A stretch of DNA of 64,000 bases, from contig KB722764.1 of the NCBI GenBank assembly GCA_000349905.1, positions 1 to 64,000 of the forward strand. The letters run 5' to 3'. The notes below the pieces were generated by a model. The model searched no databases, had not been told where the DNA came from, and saw only the letters and a list, made by a program, of their open reading frames with translations. Positions 1-12,653 of this stretch are shown here, piece by piece; within the stretch, counting starts at the first letter, position 1, and each line of letters begins with the position of its first letter. The stretch is from Volvariella volvacea V23 (taxonomy: Eukaryota > Basidiomycota > Agaricomycetes > Agaricales > Pluteaceae). Made by a program: the position numbers and the translations under genes.

Positions 1-54
1 TTGCGGTAATTCATTTTTCATGTTCATCAATTCTTTTAACTCACTACAACGCAG

Positions 55-658
55 GGACTAGCCTTGGAGGTTTATTCCGCAATGCCAGTATCCATGGTTG
101 AAGAGCAGGCTATGTCCACCATCAGGTGGATCAACAACAAGTACTGCAACTGCCAGAAGTTGGACACGATCTCCAACCATCTGCAAATTCGGCAGGCCGA
201 GCAACTGGAGGACGAAACGGTAAGTGGCCTGCTATCGTATTCTATCCATTGCACTAATTCTGGCATAGAATCGGAAGCGGAAGAGTGTTTTAACTGTCCG
301 TTGGCGTGATATGAGTGCCACAATCGATGGCTCTTTCTTCAAGAGCAGCACAAAAGCATCCAACGAAGGGGAGCCTGGTTTGTTAGATATTACCAGCTCG
401 GACAAGGACTTTGTGGACGATCTCGAATGGCTTGACGAAGGTGTCACTGCTGAGGTTCAAGAGGCAGAATCGAGTGCATTTCTGCCAGCTGCAAATGTTG
501 ACATACTTTCGAAATTCCTTCTCAGTATTCTCTCCGATGACGTTACCAGCTGGCCCACTAATCCAATCCCACATGCACAAGCAGACAATTGCATGTTGAA
601 ACCAGTACCACCGAAGGAGGAATGGGCGAAATTGCATCTAATTACACGATCAAAGTAG
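55..658 (+). CDS. hAT-family transposase, C-terminal part (truncated by window start)
   Basis: Two exons, 55-219 and 269-658, joined by a 49-nt GT-AG intron; a further acceptor AG at 53-54 shows the gene started left of the window. The translation resembles the C-terminal dimerisation region of basidiomycete hAT transposases: a residue stretch of the type SMVEEQAMSTIRWINN followed by a basic stretch, then VRWRDMSATI at the start of exon 2. That region holds the dimer interface; the RNase H-like DDE catalytic core would lie upstream and is not visible. The end, after an acidic tail, is TAG at 656-658. No terminal inverted repeat was identified downstream, so this may be a relic or a domesticated copy. 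Family assignment rests on pattern memory; hAT is likely, activity is unknown. Confidence 0.6.
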
Positions 659-1503
659 AAAACAGTTTTTCAGAATATATTTGCGACATAGGTGTGAATC
701 TCGTGTGAATCTCAGTGTGGATTAGCCCCTTAGGTGGCGTGCGAGAATCACAAATGTGGATGAGCCAGCCAGAGCTGTTTCCCGGAACACTAGCGCTGGG
801 ATATTCCCGCTTTTCTGCCCTCGCAGGGGCACCGTGCGCATCGCCCGGTATACTTTGCCTTAGGTTGCTACCTTCCTCTAGCCGCCAAACCCCCATGTGA
901 GCCATGCATATAGGCTTGCGTCTCCAATGAATATGATTCTGGACATGCTACCCTGCCTAGAGATTAGGTAGATTACTGACTCGAGGACCTAATGCACAGT
1001 GGAACGTGGAACGTGCCGTAATCCAAGAAAGTGACTGAAGCTAAGGAAGGAGACAGACTCCGAGGGTACGTGCTTGCGCTTCGATGCAGTGAGATGGGGA
1101 TTGTCGAGTTCACACTCGCATCAAGCTGGACAGCACCGACAAACCCGCTGTGCAACGTTTTCAACACGTCATTACCCCAAAACAGTGGTCGGTGTCACTT
1201 ACCCACAGCAGTCTATCTCTCATATATTGACACTGAGAGCTCTCCACCATGAGCCACGAAACAGCAAAGAGGAGCATTAAGGCCGAAGAAAGTCAAATCA
1301 TTGGAGGTGGACATAGACTCCCAAGTAGATAGATAGGCCTAACAGCCATCGAAATTATTCACTTCAAATCCTCGTCTTCTCCATCAATTCAACATGCATT
1401 CGCCGTGTACGTTCAATCTAGCACTCATGCCATTTTCGCATTCTGAAAGTGTCAATTGAGCGCCAGTCGTTGATCAGTAACAGCCTTGCATACTCGTGGG
1501 ATA
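659..1503. other. Intergenic stretch, hAT tail to first Hsp70-like gene
   Basis: About 845 bp with only short overlapping ORFs on both strands and no recognisable protein. It should contain the 3' end of the hAT gene and the promoter of the Hsp70-like gene at 1567. The only element I can support is the 19-bp motif at its right border. Confidence 0.5.
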
Positions 1504-1522
1504 ATGACTGCGCGAAACGTGC
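1504..1522 (+). promoter_or_regulatory. 19-bp motif upstream of Hsp70-like gene 1
   Basis: ATGACTGCGCGAAACGTGC lies 63 nt before the start codon at 1567. The identical 19 bases occur at 8197 and 13688 before the two paralogues. Here the ATG is in frame with the gene and would add 21 residues. In the other two copies the same ATG is out of frame, so I treat it as an upstream element or uORF start. It contains GCGCGAAA, which fits the general E2F/SCB-type consensus; binding is inference. Confidence 0.6.
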
Positions 1523-1566
1523 CGTGCAATACCATCCACTATCTCTCCTCGTGGCAATTACCATCG

Positions 1567-4072
1567 ATGTCGTCCTCGAATCGTCCTGCATACAAGGGTG
1601 ATGAGCGTAAGCTCGTCATCGCATTGGACATTGGCACTACCTACAGTGGGGTGTCATATTGGTAGGCGCGCTTGGCTTGAGCGATTATCTCCCTAACGCA
1701 ATATCCTAGTTTCCTTGATCCTGGCACTTTCCCTGTCATCAAGACGGTACAGAAGTACTCAATTTTTATGGGGACTTGATTAACTCTGCAATACTCACCG
1801 ATATCTAGATACCCTGGTCAGAGCGAGACCGGCAGACATTCCAAAATACCCACCATTGTCGTGTATGGGCCGAATGGAGATGTACGTGCAGTCGGCGCAG
1901 AAGCCGAGGAAGAATCATTCAAGGAGACGATACAAAACGAGAATCTGGTTGTGGCCGAGTGGTATGTCGTCTTTGTTCCCCGTTAATAATCGTGCCCCTA
2001 ACAGATCGTAATTCGCAAGGTTCAAGTTGCACCTCCGTCCACGAGACTCAAACTCATCACAAACATTCAACCACATTTCTCCCATTCCACTTGGCAAGAG
2101 TCCTGTCAGAGTGCTGGCCGATTTTATGGGATATTTGTTCTATCGAGCAAAGGACTACATCATCGAGGCAGAAGCCACCAGGGGTCACAACATCTGGAGT
2201 GCGAAGCGGGATATTATCCTAGCACATCCGAATGGGTGGACTGGTACTCAGCAAGACATGATGCGCCGTGCGGCCATCATCGCAAAGATTATTCCAGATA
2301 CAGATGAAGGTCGCAACACTATCACCTTCGTCACTGAAGGCGAGGCTAGTCTTCATTATTGCGTTACGAATGGGATTGTCCCTGAGACGCTTCCAGTATG
2401 TGCTTCAAGATCTCACAATTCAATCTGATCAATTGACACTCTTCAGGATAATAGTTCGATACTCGTCGTGGATGCAGGAGGAGGAACTATTGATATCAGT
2501 GGATACAAGAAAAAGTCACTGCCCGGCAAGATCAAATTCGAGGAGGTGTCGATACCTCAATGTGCGCCCAGTTGCATCCCGTCTTCCTTACCACCACCCA
2601 TTTGTAACCTGCTCGGCTATAGGTCACTTCCACGGTTCTGTCTTCGTCACCAGAAATGCACGACAGTATTTAATCAGTACGTCAATCCATCTGGATTAGT
2701 GTATATCAATTGACGCTTGCCAGATTTCTTGAATGGTTCCAAGTACCACGACAAATCGTCCCTTGATCTTGTGGTCGAATGCTTCGATAAAACCACCAAG
2801 CTGTCGTTCCGAGATCTCAACAGCCCTAGCTTCATTCGATTCGGTAGTATCTTCGATAAGGACCCAAAGTTTAACATCAACACGGGCAGGTTGAAAATCG
2901 AAGGGTAAGATAATACTTCGCATACATTCTAGTATGACATGCTAACATATAGCGACCGCAACGCGGCTATGGTAGGACTCAAGTCGCACACTTCTTCCAG
3001 CCCTCAGTAGATTGCATCGTCGATGCGATTCAAGCTGCTAAGGACGAGAAACAGATCAGAGTAAGTACTCCTCAATCACCCGTTTCATGACTTTGCAGTT
3101 GAGTTCAGCATGTTGCTAGCTCGTCTTCCTTGTCGGTGGATTCGCTGAAAGCGACTGGCTTTTTAAATGCCTCAGGTCATGGTTGGAAGGGCAGGATATC
3201 ACCATACACCGTCCAGAACAAACGCCGTGAGTGATATTAGCAGTCGAGTATGTACTCCAATTATTTAATTATACTGTTGTACAGTGGAAAGGCTGTCTCC
3301 GACGGTGCCATTTCATTTCACCTCGACCATTACGTCGAAACTCGAATCTCCAAGTATATATATGGCACCCGGTGTTCCACCCTTTTTGATCATACAGATC
3401 CTGAGCACCTTCAGCGCCGCTCGTCGATCATTTTGGACATAGATGGAGAAACCTGGCTTCCCGGGTACTTCGCCATCATTCTTCCAAAGGTGTTCCTATT
3501 TCACATATTTCACGTGTCAAGTACTAATTCTGTCGTGTAGAATACGAAGGTTTCTGAGACGCAAGAGTTCAGACACCATTTCAAGGGTACCCGAGAGTCA
3601 AATAAAAACTTTATCATAGTAGGTACAGTACTTCGTTATAGTGGAAGCACACAACGACCGAGATGGATAGCTGATGGTGAGTTGGTCAAAGTAAATTGGA
3701 CATAGCTAATCGATTTACAGAAAGTCCATCTGATTGGGAGACGATGTGTACTATTGAGGCTGACTCACCGACACTAAGTCGGATTGCATCCCACAAATTG
3801 AATATCACTACTGGGGCCTCATATTACGAGGTCGTTTTCCAAGTTATTTTACTGTTTGGTCTTACTGAGCTCAAGGCACAAATTGCTTGGATTGAAGATG
3901 TATGCTCTAGTTCTATAACTGGGTTACGACTAGCTCAACTGATCTTTTGCAATTATAGGGTGAGGAAAAGAGGTAGACATTCTATATTTTGACATTTGTT
4001 GTTTTTCTCAATCACCGCATTATTATTAGAACACCTGCTAGAGTGATATATGCACAAAATAATGAATACTGA
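1567..4072 (+). CDS. Hsp70-like ATPase (HSPA12-type), copy 1 of 3
   Basis: Fourteen exons: 1567-1661, 1710-1754, 1809-1961, 2020-2395, 2447-2561, 2623-2676, 2724-2904, 2976-3060, 3120-3226, 3285-3489, 3541-3676, 3721-3899, 3959-3972 and 4030-4072, giving an open 595-residue protein. The actin/Hsp70 ATPase signatures are present: phosphate-1 loop LDIGTTYSGVSY near residue 20, phosphate-2 VVDAGGGTIDIS near 230, adenosine motif LVGGFAESDWLF near 372. There is no canonical EEVD tail, and the length fits the divergent HSPA12-type family rather than cytosolic Hsp70. The expected role is ATP-dependent chaperone or signalling in the cytosol; the client is unknown. The start at 1567 is chosen because all three paralogues begin with a short variable stretch followed by YKGDERKLVIA. 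Exon 4 uses an AAG acceptor. It converges on the coiled-coil gene at 4483-6215. Confidence 0.88.
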
Positions 4073-4482
4073 CATTGCATGGTCATTGTATAGTGTAGTT
4101 TAGTGTATTACTGGTGTTTTAAAGTGATTATGAATGTGCATTTCAAAATTTTTCAATTGTATACCCTAAATATAAAGTTTTCTTCTGATTTTCTATGGCT
4201 GGTAAATATTAAGACTTATATGGGCTTCAATTGGGCCTGCCTTTTCTGTATCTTATATAGTACACCAAATTCTTCTAAGGTATACCTTGGTATGCAAGGC
4301 TCTAAGCAATGCTTAGATACAAGGTTTATATTTTTGTGAAACTTACTATAATGGACAAAGACTTTGAATCTTTGAAATGACAATGATAAAAACATGAATA
4401 ACTCGAATGGCATACAGAGTACATTATATTCACTGGCTATTAAATCCAATCAGGGTTACTATTAAATCTTAGTATCATTCCT
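4073..4482. other. Shared 3' intergenic region, module 1
   Basis: AT-rich 410 bp between the stop codons of the convergent Hsp70-like and coiled-coil genes. It must hold both transcription ends. I see no gene; the short ORFs on either strand are not protein-like. Confidence 0.5.
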
Positions 4483-6215
4483 TCAGATATCCAAATCTAC
4501 ATTACTGCCATCTACAGTTCTCTCCAAAAATGTGTCCTCCAGAATGACCTTTGCTTTTAGCATTATGGCCACCTTACTTTCATCTAAACAAGTTGTAGTA
4601 ATCTGTAATCCCAAGTCAGTTGTACATGATACTGCGCTTTGGGATGGCTTTTGTTGAACGAGATAGCCAGCCCGTCGGGAAAAACTATCATCAGCACGAG
4701 CGGAATCGAAATTGGAGCCACCTTTCAACCAGACAAGCGTGGCGTCACCCTGAACTCTGCCTTCTAGCAAGGCCTTATTGAGGTCTAATGCCTTTCTCGT
4801 GATAACCTCAAGACCGTGAATTATGGCATTACGACGCTGGTCGTTTCGCTGCAAGTGCTTGACTGTCCAGCCACATATGCCCAAAAGCCCTATCAGATGG
4901 CCTTCCAAGTACTGGTAGCAGGCATTTCTCTCCTCCGCAGATGAGGTCTGACGAATTTGGCTGCGTGTCATAGCTCTCCACCGGAGAACAGCGTGTGGAT
5001 CTAGCCAAGTTAAGAACTATAGCGTGCGTTTAATGTACCGCATATTTGACTCACCAGTAGAGCAAAGCCCACGGTATATGTTCTCTAAAAATATAGAAGA
5101 TTCACGATCTGCTGGGCACAAGGACTGTGTAAAGTCGAAAACGCATGCCGCCATTGTTGCTTGTATCGCCACAGATACCCCTAAATCCTCAGTAACCTCG
5201 CTGGATAGAGGTCGGTGATTGGAAAGACATTCAACGAACGCAAGTGGTAGACTATCACCGAGGGTTTGCAAGAGTGCATCTCGCTGGGACATGGGAACCA
5301 TAGTTCGATCAGGAGCATTGAAGTCGAGGGCGTCGACGATTGTCGAGGATGTCTGGGATATCTCCTGGTTCAGCTTCTCGACCATCTCCTTTAACTCCGT
5401 GTCCGAGTGCAAATTCGTCCTCGAGAGGTAGCTATCGGCCATCTTCAGTTCGTCGGTACGCTGGTTCAACAAATGATCCGTTTTATCTAATCGCTTCTGC
5501 ACGTAGCCAAGTTGGGCCTGAAGATCGTCCACATCTCTCTCCGACTTTCCTAAGTCCCTTAGTAATTGTTTCTTTTCCGACTTGCACTGGTGGAGGACAT
5601 TCCGGTACTCCTCAATGGACCGATCTTTGCGTTCAATCTCGCCATGCAGGTAGTTGATTGTCTTTGCTAAATTAGAATATTTTTATGAATGCAAGCTCGG
5701 CACCTCACCTCCTCCCTCCTTCCCAGCTTTCCTTGTAACTCAGTTTTTTCTTGAGCACACAAGCGGTACAGTTGCTCAGCTTCATGGAGTCGTTCCTCCA
5801 ATGTTCTAAATTCCTTCAGTTTCGGTAGTGAGTAACTTAGACACGAGTAACATGAGATTTAGCCTTCGCCTCACTTGTTCGGTCATAACTACTACGGGCT
5901 CATATCCCTTCTCAGTTGCAAGCCGCTGATTTCTTCCTCCCAACTTCACGTCTGTGCCTCTTTGAGTGGTCTCCTATCAATGAATGCGTTTAGTCAGTCT
6001 GGGATGGGCAGGTATTTCACAAGATAAGTTACCAATGATCTCAAAGAGGTGAACGTTCTTCTCTGGGCGGGCGGTGCTTGCCGATCGCCTGGGGGGACAT
6101 TAAATGCCGTGTCTCGTGCTATGCCCCTCGGAAAAGGTATAGGGCAGGCTCCCTGCGCTCGCAATCTGCCATCGCTCATCACACGAGATTGTGAGCATTC
6201 ATGCTGTTCTGACAT
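4483..6215 (-). CDS. Coiled-coil protein, copy 1 of 3, convergent partner of the Hsp70-like gene
   Basis: Five exons read on minus: 6033-6215, 5875-5973, 5709-5813, 5055-5661 and 4483-5000, an open frame of 503 residues. Residues about 95-220 are heptad-like and charged, strongly suggesting a coiled coil; it includes LLNQRTDELKMADSYLSRTN and LNQEISQT, which recur in both paralogues. A mixed alpha domain follows, then a C-terminal part with ICGWTVKHLQ, LDLNKALLEGRVQGDATLVW and a final LKAKVILED stretch. I do not recognise a named domain and assign no function. The N-terminal 60 residues are Pro/Arg-rich and unrelated to the paralogues. Conserved pairing with an Hsp70-like gene suggests a functional link (co-chaperone, client or adaptor), which is inference. 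The exon 3 acceptor AAG is the weakest border. Confidence 0.75.
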
Positions 6216-8196
6216 AGGTCGCTGTCTTCCTGTGTCCTCATCGGAACCAGGCCCATATTCTATGATACGGTTTTCTCATTGATGCTGCCCACGTATACAA
6301 AATAATCATATTCATACCATTTCCCTGGTTCCTGGTTATCTTCATATGAGTACCACTCGGTACTCCAGTGCAACCACATTGGCATTCCTCGTGGTCGGGG
6401 CACGCACTGTCCCCCTGTTGGTGCTTGGAGTCTTCAGGAGGTATCGCAACCATATTGTACGTCGCTGTGATTAGCCCTGGGGAACGTGAACGTCGAGATG
6501 CAAGGAGATGTAGTTGGGGTATCAGTAGATGGCGCAGTCACAACACCGTAAATACAACTACAAACTCAGTGCACGAGACTTCCGGCGCTTATTCCAATTT
6601 GGGCAGTGGGCGTCAGTGGGCACGCGCCAGAATACAAGTCTTTACAAATGACGCATCGCGAATGAACCACTCCAGAATACCGCAATACGAGCGAAATATA
6701 AGCCACTGAGCACATTACGCAGATTCTTAATACAGTGCGTATCAATCGTCGTTATAACAGGGTTAATGGATTCAGTATAAACACGATGCTTAGTTGCACA
6801 CGCACCAATTGTCACTCATGTTGAAAGTCCCGATCGATACTACTCGACGAGTCGCCAGAGCATGGACACTGTAGGGCTTGCAGATGGTGAAGGGGCGGTT
6901 ATTGATGAGTTTACTTCCAATCCTCGTGGGTAGAGTCCGTTAGTCACTCACCAAGACTCAATAGGACGCATCATTAGTTGTCCATTCGGCGCGCTAAATC
7001 GGATGGCGTCGTGGTGAGCTTGTGTTTGGTCTTGTTGTGACCAACCCTCTTTTGTTTCCGATCTTGTTGGTGTCTTGGTACCTCGTCGACAACTCCTACA
7101 CTCATCCCGACCTCATTGCTTTTGCATTGGTGAATCTCTGCTCTTTAACGCCCTTTATAAAAAGCTTGTGCTCACTGCGTGCTTGACAACGCGAACATGG
7201 GTGTACTGAAGCCGAGAAGGGCTTTTTGGTGTGCGAAGCGCATTTAGCCCTTGCTAAAGACAAGATAAATTTGCTCAACATATCCGTAACACGTTCTAAT
7301 CATAAAATCTCAGAGTAGTATTAGTACACTAAATAAATGGTCTTCTCATCGACGTGTTGATATTGGAACGTTGAGGCGAGAGGGCTGGCGAAATCTGAGA
7401 AGGATTGCGAACGAAATGAAGAGAATAGCTTTGGTAAGGGGGTGTAAGGTATGTCCTCGCTCTCAATTAGTAGATCTACGAATTTAACCCCAGGTAAAGA
7501 TAGGGTGTACTGGCGAAAATTTCGAGAATGATTCCTCTACTTGATGTCTCAATGCGAGCTATAAAAAGATTCGTCGACCCTCGATGTGTCGCGCATCTTG
7601 ACGAGACATCGTCTTAGTAAAAACACGAGCTACATCAGATGCACCTCTACGAGATAGTTGCCCCCGCTACTCAGGACTTCGTTCCGAATTTCCAAATTGT
7701 TCTTTCTGTCGTCATCTTCAATGCTTATTTTCAACACCCATCTGCGTGCCTCCTTACACGCTTTTCTCGGCACAAGGGCATTGCTTGACTACACTCATCT
7801 CCCTCCAATTTCCCACTAGTTTGTCGATTCTAGGCTAACAAATTCATTCAAGTCATTCCAATGGATATCATTATGAGTGTACCCATTGCTCCGTGGTCGG
7901 TTGATAAGCACTCTGCATTCTCATACTTACAGCATAAGCCGAGCATACCTCTCCCTCCAATGGTTCTTGCATCAAGTGCGCCTACACTACGCATTTGTCT
8001 TTGCGTGCAATGCCAGGACCTGGTGTTGGTTTGGCGTCCCTTCGGCATTACCCTAATTTAAATTGCGTAGATTGCTTTATATCACTTGGATTTGTGCTTG
8101 CCAAATGTGCTTTATCGGAGATTTTTGTTTTGGGACTTTCCACTCGAACGCTGGGCGCTAATTAATTGCCCATATATACTCGTGGGATATCACAGG
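6216..8196. other. Intergenic region between module 1 and module 2 (divergent promoters)
   Basis: Nearly 2 kb between the 5' ends of the coiled-coil gene on - and the second Hsp70-like gene on +. ORFs here are short and not protein-like. It holds TGACTGCGCC on the minus strand (6531-6540), a partial match to the shared motif. I see no RNA gene or transposon ends. Confidence 0.5.
6531..6540 (-). promoter_or_regulatory. Partial copy of the shared TGACTGCGC motif
   Basis: On minus the sequence is TGACTGCGCC, about 315 nt upstream of the start of coiled-coil gene 1. It shares the nine-base core with the 19-bp Hsp70 motif. At this length a chance match is possible, so support comes only from similar matches before the other two coiled-coil genes. 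Confidence 0.25.
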
Positions 8197-8215
8197 ATGA
8201 CTGCGCGAAACGTGC
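8197..8215 (+). promoter_or_regulatory. 19-bp motif upstream of Hsp70-like gene 2
   Basis: ATGACTGCGCGAAACGTGC, identical to the copies at 1504 and 13688, 71 nt before the start codon. It is preceded by TACTCGTGGGATA, also shared with copy 1. The ATG opens a uORF (to 8433) that overlaps the main start out of frame, so if transcribed it could lower translation of the Hsp70-like protein. Confidence 0.6.
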
Positions 8216-8267
8216 AAAGGGGCCCAAACGCAACTTTGACTCCAGCAATTGCTCTTCTTGATAACCC

Positions 8268-10742
8268 ATGTCTGCTCCGAGTCGTTCTCCGTACAAGGGA
8301 GACGAGCGCAAGCTCGTCATCGCGTTGGATATTGGAACCACTTACAGTGGTGTTTCGTATTGGTGCGCGTTTAATTCGTCTTTCAGCGACCATCTTGCCA
8401 AGTGATATGCTAGCTTCCTTGATCCTGGTATAGTCCCCGAGATTAAAGCGGTGCAGAGGTACCTTCACCTCAATGAAGTTGATTGCACTCAGGATAACGT
8501 ATTCATCATTTAGGTATCCCGGTCAAGGAGAGACGGGTAGTCACTGCAAAATACCCACCATCGTCGCCTATGGGCCAAATGGCGATGTCCGTGCTGTTGG
8601 TGCAGAAGTGGAGGAAGAGGCCTTTAAGGAGAAGATCGAGATGGAGAACTTGGTCGTAGCAAAGTGGTACGTCACCGCTCGAGTTGTGGCATATTCAACG
8701 GCTCTCAAAGCTGGCGAACCACTAGGTTCAAACTGCACCTACGTCCAAGGGATTCATCGTCATCTCAATCATTCGAGGACATCCCCCCTCTTCCGTTATG
8801 CAAGAGTGCCGTTAGAGTACTGGCGGATTTCATGCGCTATCTATTCCAATGCACCAAGACCTACATCATCGAGTCGTACACTGTTGAGTCGGATACTACC
8901 AAGGGTCTTAATGCATGGAACACAAAGAAAGATGTTGTGCTGGCTCATCCGAATGGATGGGAGGGTGCACAACAGGATTTGATGCGACGTGCCGCTATCA
9001 TTGCAGGGATTATTCCCGATACTGAGGAAGGACATGCAAGTGTTCACTTTGTCACAGAAGGAGAGGCCAGTCTCCACTATTGCATTTCTAAGGGAATCGT
9101 CCCAGGTGCAATCGAGGTAAGCACTTGGTGCAGCCAGAACCACTATCTCGCTCAAACAACCATACAGAACAACACAGTGCTCGTCGTCGATGCTGGAGGA
9201 GGAACGATCGATGTGAGTGGATATAGAAAGGAACCAGGTAACAAGATGCGGTTCGAAGAAGTTGTTCCTCCTCAGTGTACGCCTATTCCTTCTCCTTCAG
9301 TTTACCTGTGCTGACCCGTAGCCCACCGTTCGTAGGCCACTTTCATGGCGCCGTTTTCGTCACTCGCAACGCGCGTCAATACCTGACTGGTATGCAGATT
9401 CATCGGCACGGGATTCCACTCACCTCACGCTCGTGGAGATCTCTTGGAAGGCTCCAAATACCACGCCGCAATTGACCTCCTAGTCGATTGCTTTGATAAG
9501 AGCACTAAGTTAACCTTCAGGAATGCGGATGAATCAAGCTACATTCGGTTTGGTAGTGTCTTTGACAAGGACCCAGAGTTTGGAATCAATAGAGGCAAAC
9601 TGAAGCTCGACGGGTGAGCCTACTTCGTATCATACTGCCGCGAATCGCCACATTGATAGTGCAACAGTTACCAAGTCACGCGTTTCTTTCAACCCTCGGT
9701 TGATTGCATTATCAAGGCCATTCATGATGCTAAGTATCAGAAGCGGGTTAAAGTCGGTATTACTAGATGCATTGAGCTACGCTAATCAACATAACATGCA
9801 GTTTGTCTTGCTTGTTGGTGGTTTCGCCGAGAGCGACTGGCTTTTTAACTCTCTTCAAGACCATTTCAAGGGACAAGGCATTACTATATGCCGTCCAGGA
9901 CAAGCACCGTGAGTTTGTTCGTTGAATGTATTGACACCGGCTCCTTACGCTTTACTTAGTGGAAAGGCCGTCTCAGATGGTGCTGCTTCGTTCTATATTG
10001 ACCACTTTGTTGGAGCCCGCATCTCCAGATATACTTATGGCACAGACTGCGTCATTCCCTTCTTTCTTTTGGATGATGAAGATGAGCAGCATTATTCATC
10101 CATGACCTTGAGTCCTCAAGGAATACCAATGGTTCCTGGACACTTTTCTATTATCCTTCCAAAGGTTTTTGACCAGCTGATCATATTTAGTTTCAACACT
10201 CACTCTTTTAAGTAGGGCACAAAGGTAGCTGAAACAGAAGAGTTTGAAAAGCACTTTTCTACTAGTCGACTATCAAATGAGAATGTTCACATAAAGTGTG
10301 AAATACTTCGCTACAGTGGTCCACTGTCAAAGCCAAAATGGGTTACTGATGGTCAGTGTATTAGACTAAAGTGAGCATTACTGATCTGATTGCAGGGAAT
10401 CCATCTGATTGGAGGGTCATGTGCACTGTTGAAGCTGATTTTCCAACATTGAACAACATTGCACATAAGAAAACCAGTGCACTTTTTGGAAAATCATATT
10501 ACGAAATTGATATCAAGATTCTTCTTATGTTTGGCTGTACTGAGTTCAAGGCACAGATTGCCTGGGTAGATAATGTTGGTTTTATTCCCATATTATAATT
10601 GCTACAATTCTGATGGGTCATTTATTCTGCAGGGTGAAGAGAAGAGGTAAGCACCTTGTTTTTATACATCTTCATGGCTACTAATAACTATTTCATTAGG
10701 TCTCCTGCAAGAGTAATATACACAGAAAATGATAGGTATTGA
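8268..10742 (+). CDS. Hsp70-like ATPase (HSPA12-type), copy 2 of 3
   Basis: Fourteen exons: 8268-8362, 8414-8458, 8514-8666, 8726-9116, 9168-9276, 9336-9389, 9439-9613, 9668-9752, 9802-9908, 9960-10164, 10216-10351, 10396-10574, 10633-10646 and 10700-10742, giving 596 residues with no break. ATPase motifs: LDIGTTYSGVSY near residue 20, VVDAGGGTIDVS near 235, LVGGFAESDWLF near 373. The paralogues differ in exon length only in exons 4, 5 and 7, always by multiples of three. The C-terminus after the ATPase core ends GEEKRSPARVIY plus a short variable tail, encoded partly by a 14-nt exon conserved in all copies. It converges on the coiled-coil gene ending at 11023, 280 bp away. An HSPA12-type chaperone-like ATPase is well supported; cellular role and client are not visible. 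Confidence 0.88.
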
Positions 10743-11022
10743 CACTTTCATAATTTCTTTGTAGTTAATTTTTGTAAAGTGCTTGTACCTTTGATTTTCG
10801 GAATACATACATGAGATGTGTACTAAATGCACATGGACTGAAATTCTTATTTCAAAATTTGCCATTTTGACATGGAAATGCCATACACTTGGCAGCCCTT
10901 GGTTTGTCACCACCTATTTAGTCAACATATACCTCATTAAATTACATAGTCACAGTAAATTCATTTCAACTGTGTGCAACAAGACACATACAATAATCAA
11001 AATTCCTTGCTACTACAAATGC

Positions 11023-12653
11023 TCAATTCTGCCTAAAGTCATCTTCCAACATTACCTTGGCCTTCAAAATGGTCTTCGAGGCACCCCCTGATGAAGCAAC
11101 CTTCAAACCCAAATCAGTTGTACAAATACTCTTGCCAGTTAGTGAGTTGGATGAATCAGACGTAGCATGGTCTGGGTCACAGATCCAACCGGCCTCAAAC
11201 CAAAGAAGCTCCACTTCACCGTCAATTGTACCCTCTAGCAGTGCTTGATTTAGTTGTAGTGTCTTGGTCGCAATGACAGCGAGGTTGCGTGCGAAGTGCT
11301 GCATCTTGGGTTCAATATACCCGGATGTCCAGCCGCATAAGCTCAACAAGTCTCCAATGCCTCGTGATAACCCGAGGGAGCAAGCCTCGACCTCTTGATT
11401 AGAGGATGACTGCTGGCGAACTTGTGACCTGCTCATCGCCCTCCACCGAGGGGCAGTAAAGGGATCTGATGGACGTATTGATTAATCGGAAATCGGAACC
11501 CTAAGTAGTATGCTTACCAGAAGAACGGAGCCCTTGGTACATTTGTTTCAAGAATTTGGCAATAACCGCATCCGAAGGACACCAGGATTGAGAATAGGAA
11601 TGAACGCCTGCTATCATGACTGCTTGGAGCGCCACGTAAATCCGGAGCTCCCCGGTTTCGTCGTCAGGGAAAGGAGTCTGGCGGGAGAGATCCACCAAAA
11701 ATGCAGCAGGTAAGCATTGACTAAAGCGCGGAAGCAGCTGCTCGCGCAGATCATCCGAAACAATGACGCGATGAGTCGTGCTGAAATCGAGGGTGTCAAC
11801 TATTGCCGAACACGTCTGCGAGATTTCTTGATTTAATTTCTCCACCATTTGCTTCAGCTCAATGTCGGAGTACTTGTTGGTTCGGGAGAGGTAGGTATCG
11901 ACCATCTTGAGCTCGTCGGTGCGCTGGTTGAGGAGCTCCGTCGCTCGATGTAGTTGTTCTTGGGCAACACGCAATTGGTTCCGAAGGTCATCTGTATCCC
12001 CCTCTGACTGCCGTATATTGCCCACCTGACGGGACACCTCCTTTGTCGACTCGTGCTTTACAGCCATATCCCGCAGCGCCTGTTTTGTCTGCTCTACCTC
12101 ACCCTCCAGCCCTTGAATGGTCTGAAAGCGAAATTGGTGTAAGTCGCATGAAGACAGCTCATGTGCTCACTATTTTTAATTCTGATATAATATTAATATT
12201 TAATTGAATTTCCTGTTGTGCGTTGCGCAGTTCTTGCTTGATCTCCTTCCTAGACTTGCGTTTGAACCAGTTCAACACAGCTCGCAACCAACGCTACTTA
12301 TGCAATCAGAACCAATGGAGCTGGTCGCAGAAGAGGGGTTTTCACACCTTCTTAGTCGTCCGATCACCACCAGAAATGGCGTTTTGCCCTATACTACCGG
12401 TGGACGGAGGCATCCCAGCTACCTTTTCTAATGCCCCATTTTCGCCTTCGAGCTCTGGTGCATTTGTCTTTGCATCTCCCGTCAGCTTTTGAATTATATA
12501 TATCTTATCACAGACCTTTAAGTCAGTGTTGTTCCTTGTGCTCGAACGCCTCCCTTGTTGAGACTTTTCGTGGATGCCATCCTCGTTCGTTCCTGGTAGA
12601 CCTGAGCTGGGATCCTGACTCCGCGACTTGGCTGTACTGCCAGTTGAGCCCAT
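11023..12653 (-). CDS. Coiled-coil protein, copy 2 of 3, convergent partner of Hsp70-like gene 2
   Basis: Four exons on minus: 12348-12653, 12171-12293, 11518-12121 and 11023-11465, open for 491 residues. The N-terminal 100 residues are polar, Ser/Gly-rich and unrelated to the paralogues; a basic stretch (WLRAVLNWFKRKSRKEIKQ) opens exon 2. A long coiled coil follows with LLNQRTDELKMVDTYLSRTN and ELKQMVEKLNQEISQTC, then an alpha-helical domain and the conserved end with LLSLCGWTSGYIEPK, ATKTLQLNQALLEGTIDGE, ICTTDLGLKV and TILKAKVMLED. The start at 12653 is preferred over an in-frame upstream ATG at 12728 because the shared motif then lies 97 nt upstream, close to the spacing in copy 3. No known domain recognised; the function is unknown. 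Confidence 0.75.

Noticed and set aside
1504..1566. In-frame upstream start for Hsp70-like gene 1
   Set aside because: The same ATG is out of frame in copies 2 and 3, and all three proteins align from the downstream ATG.
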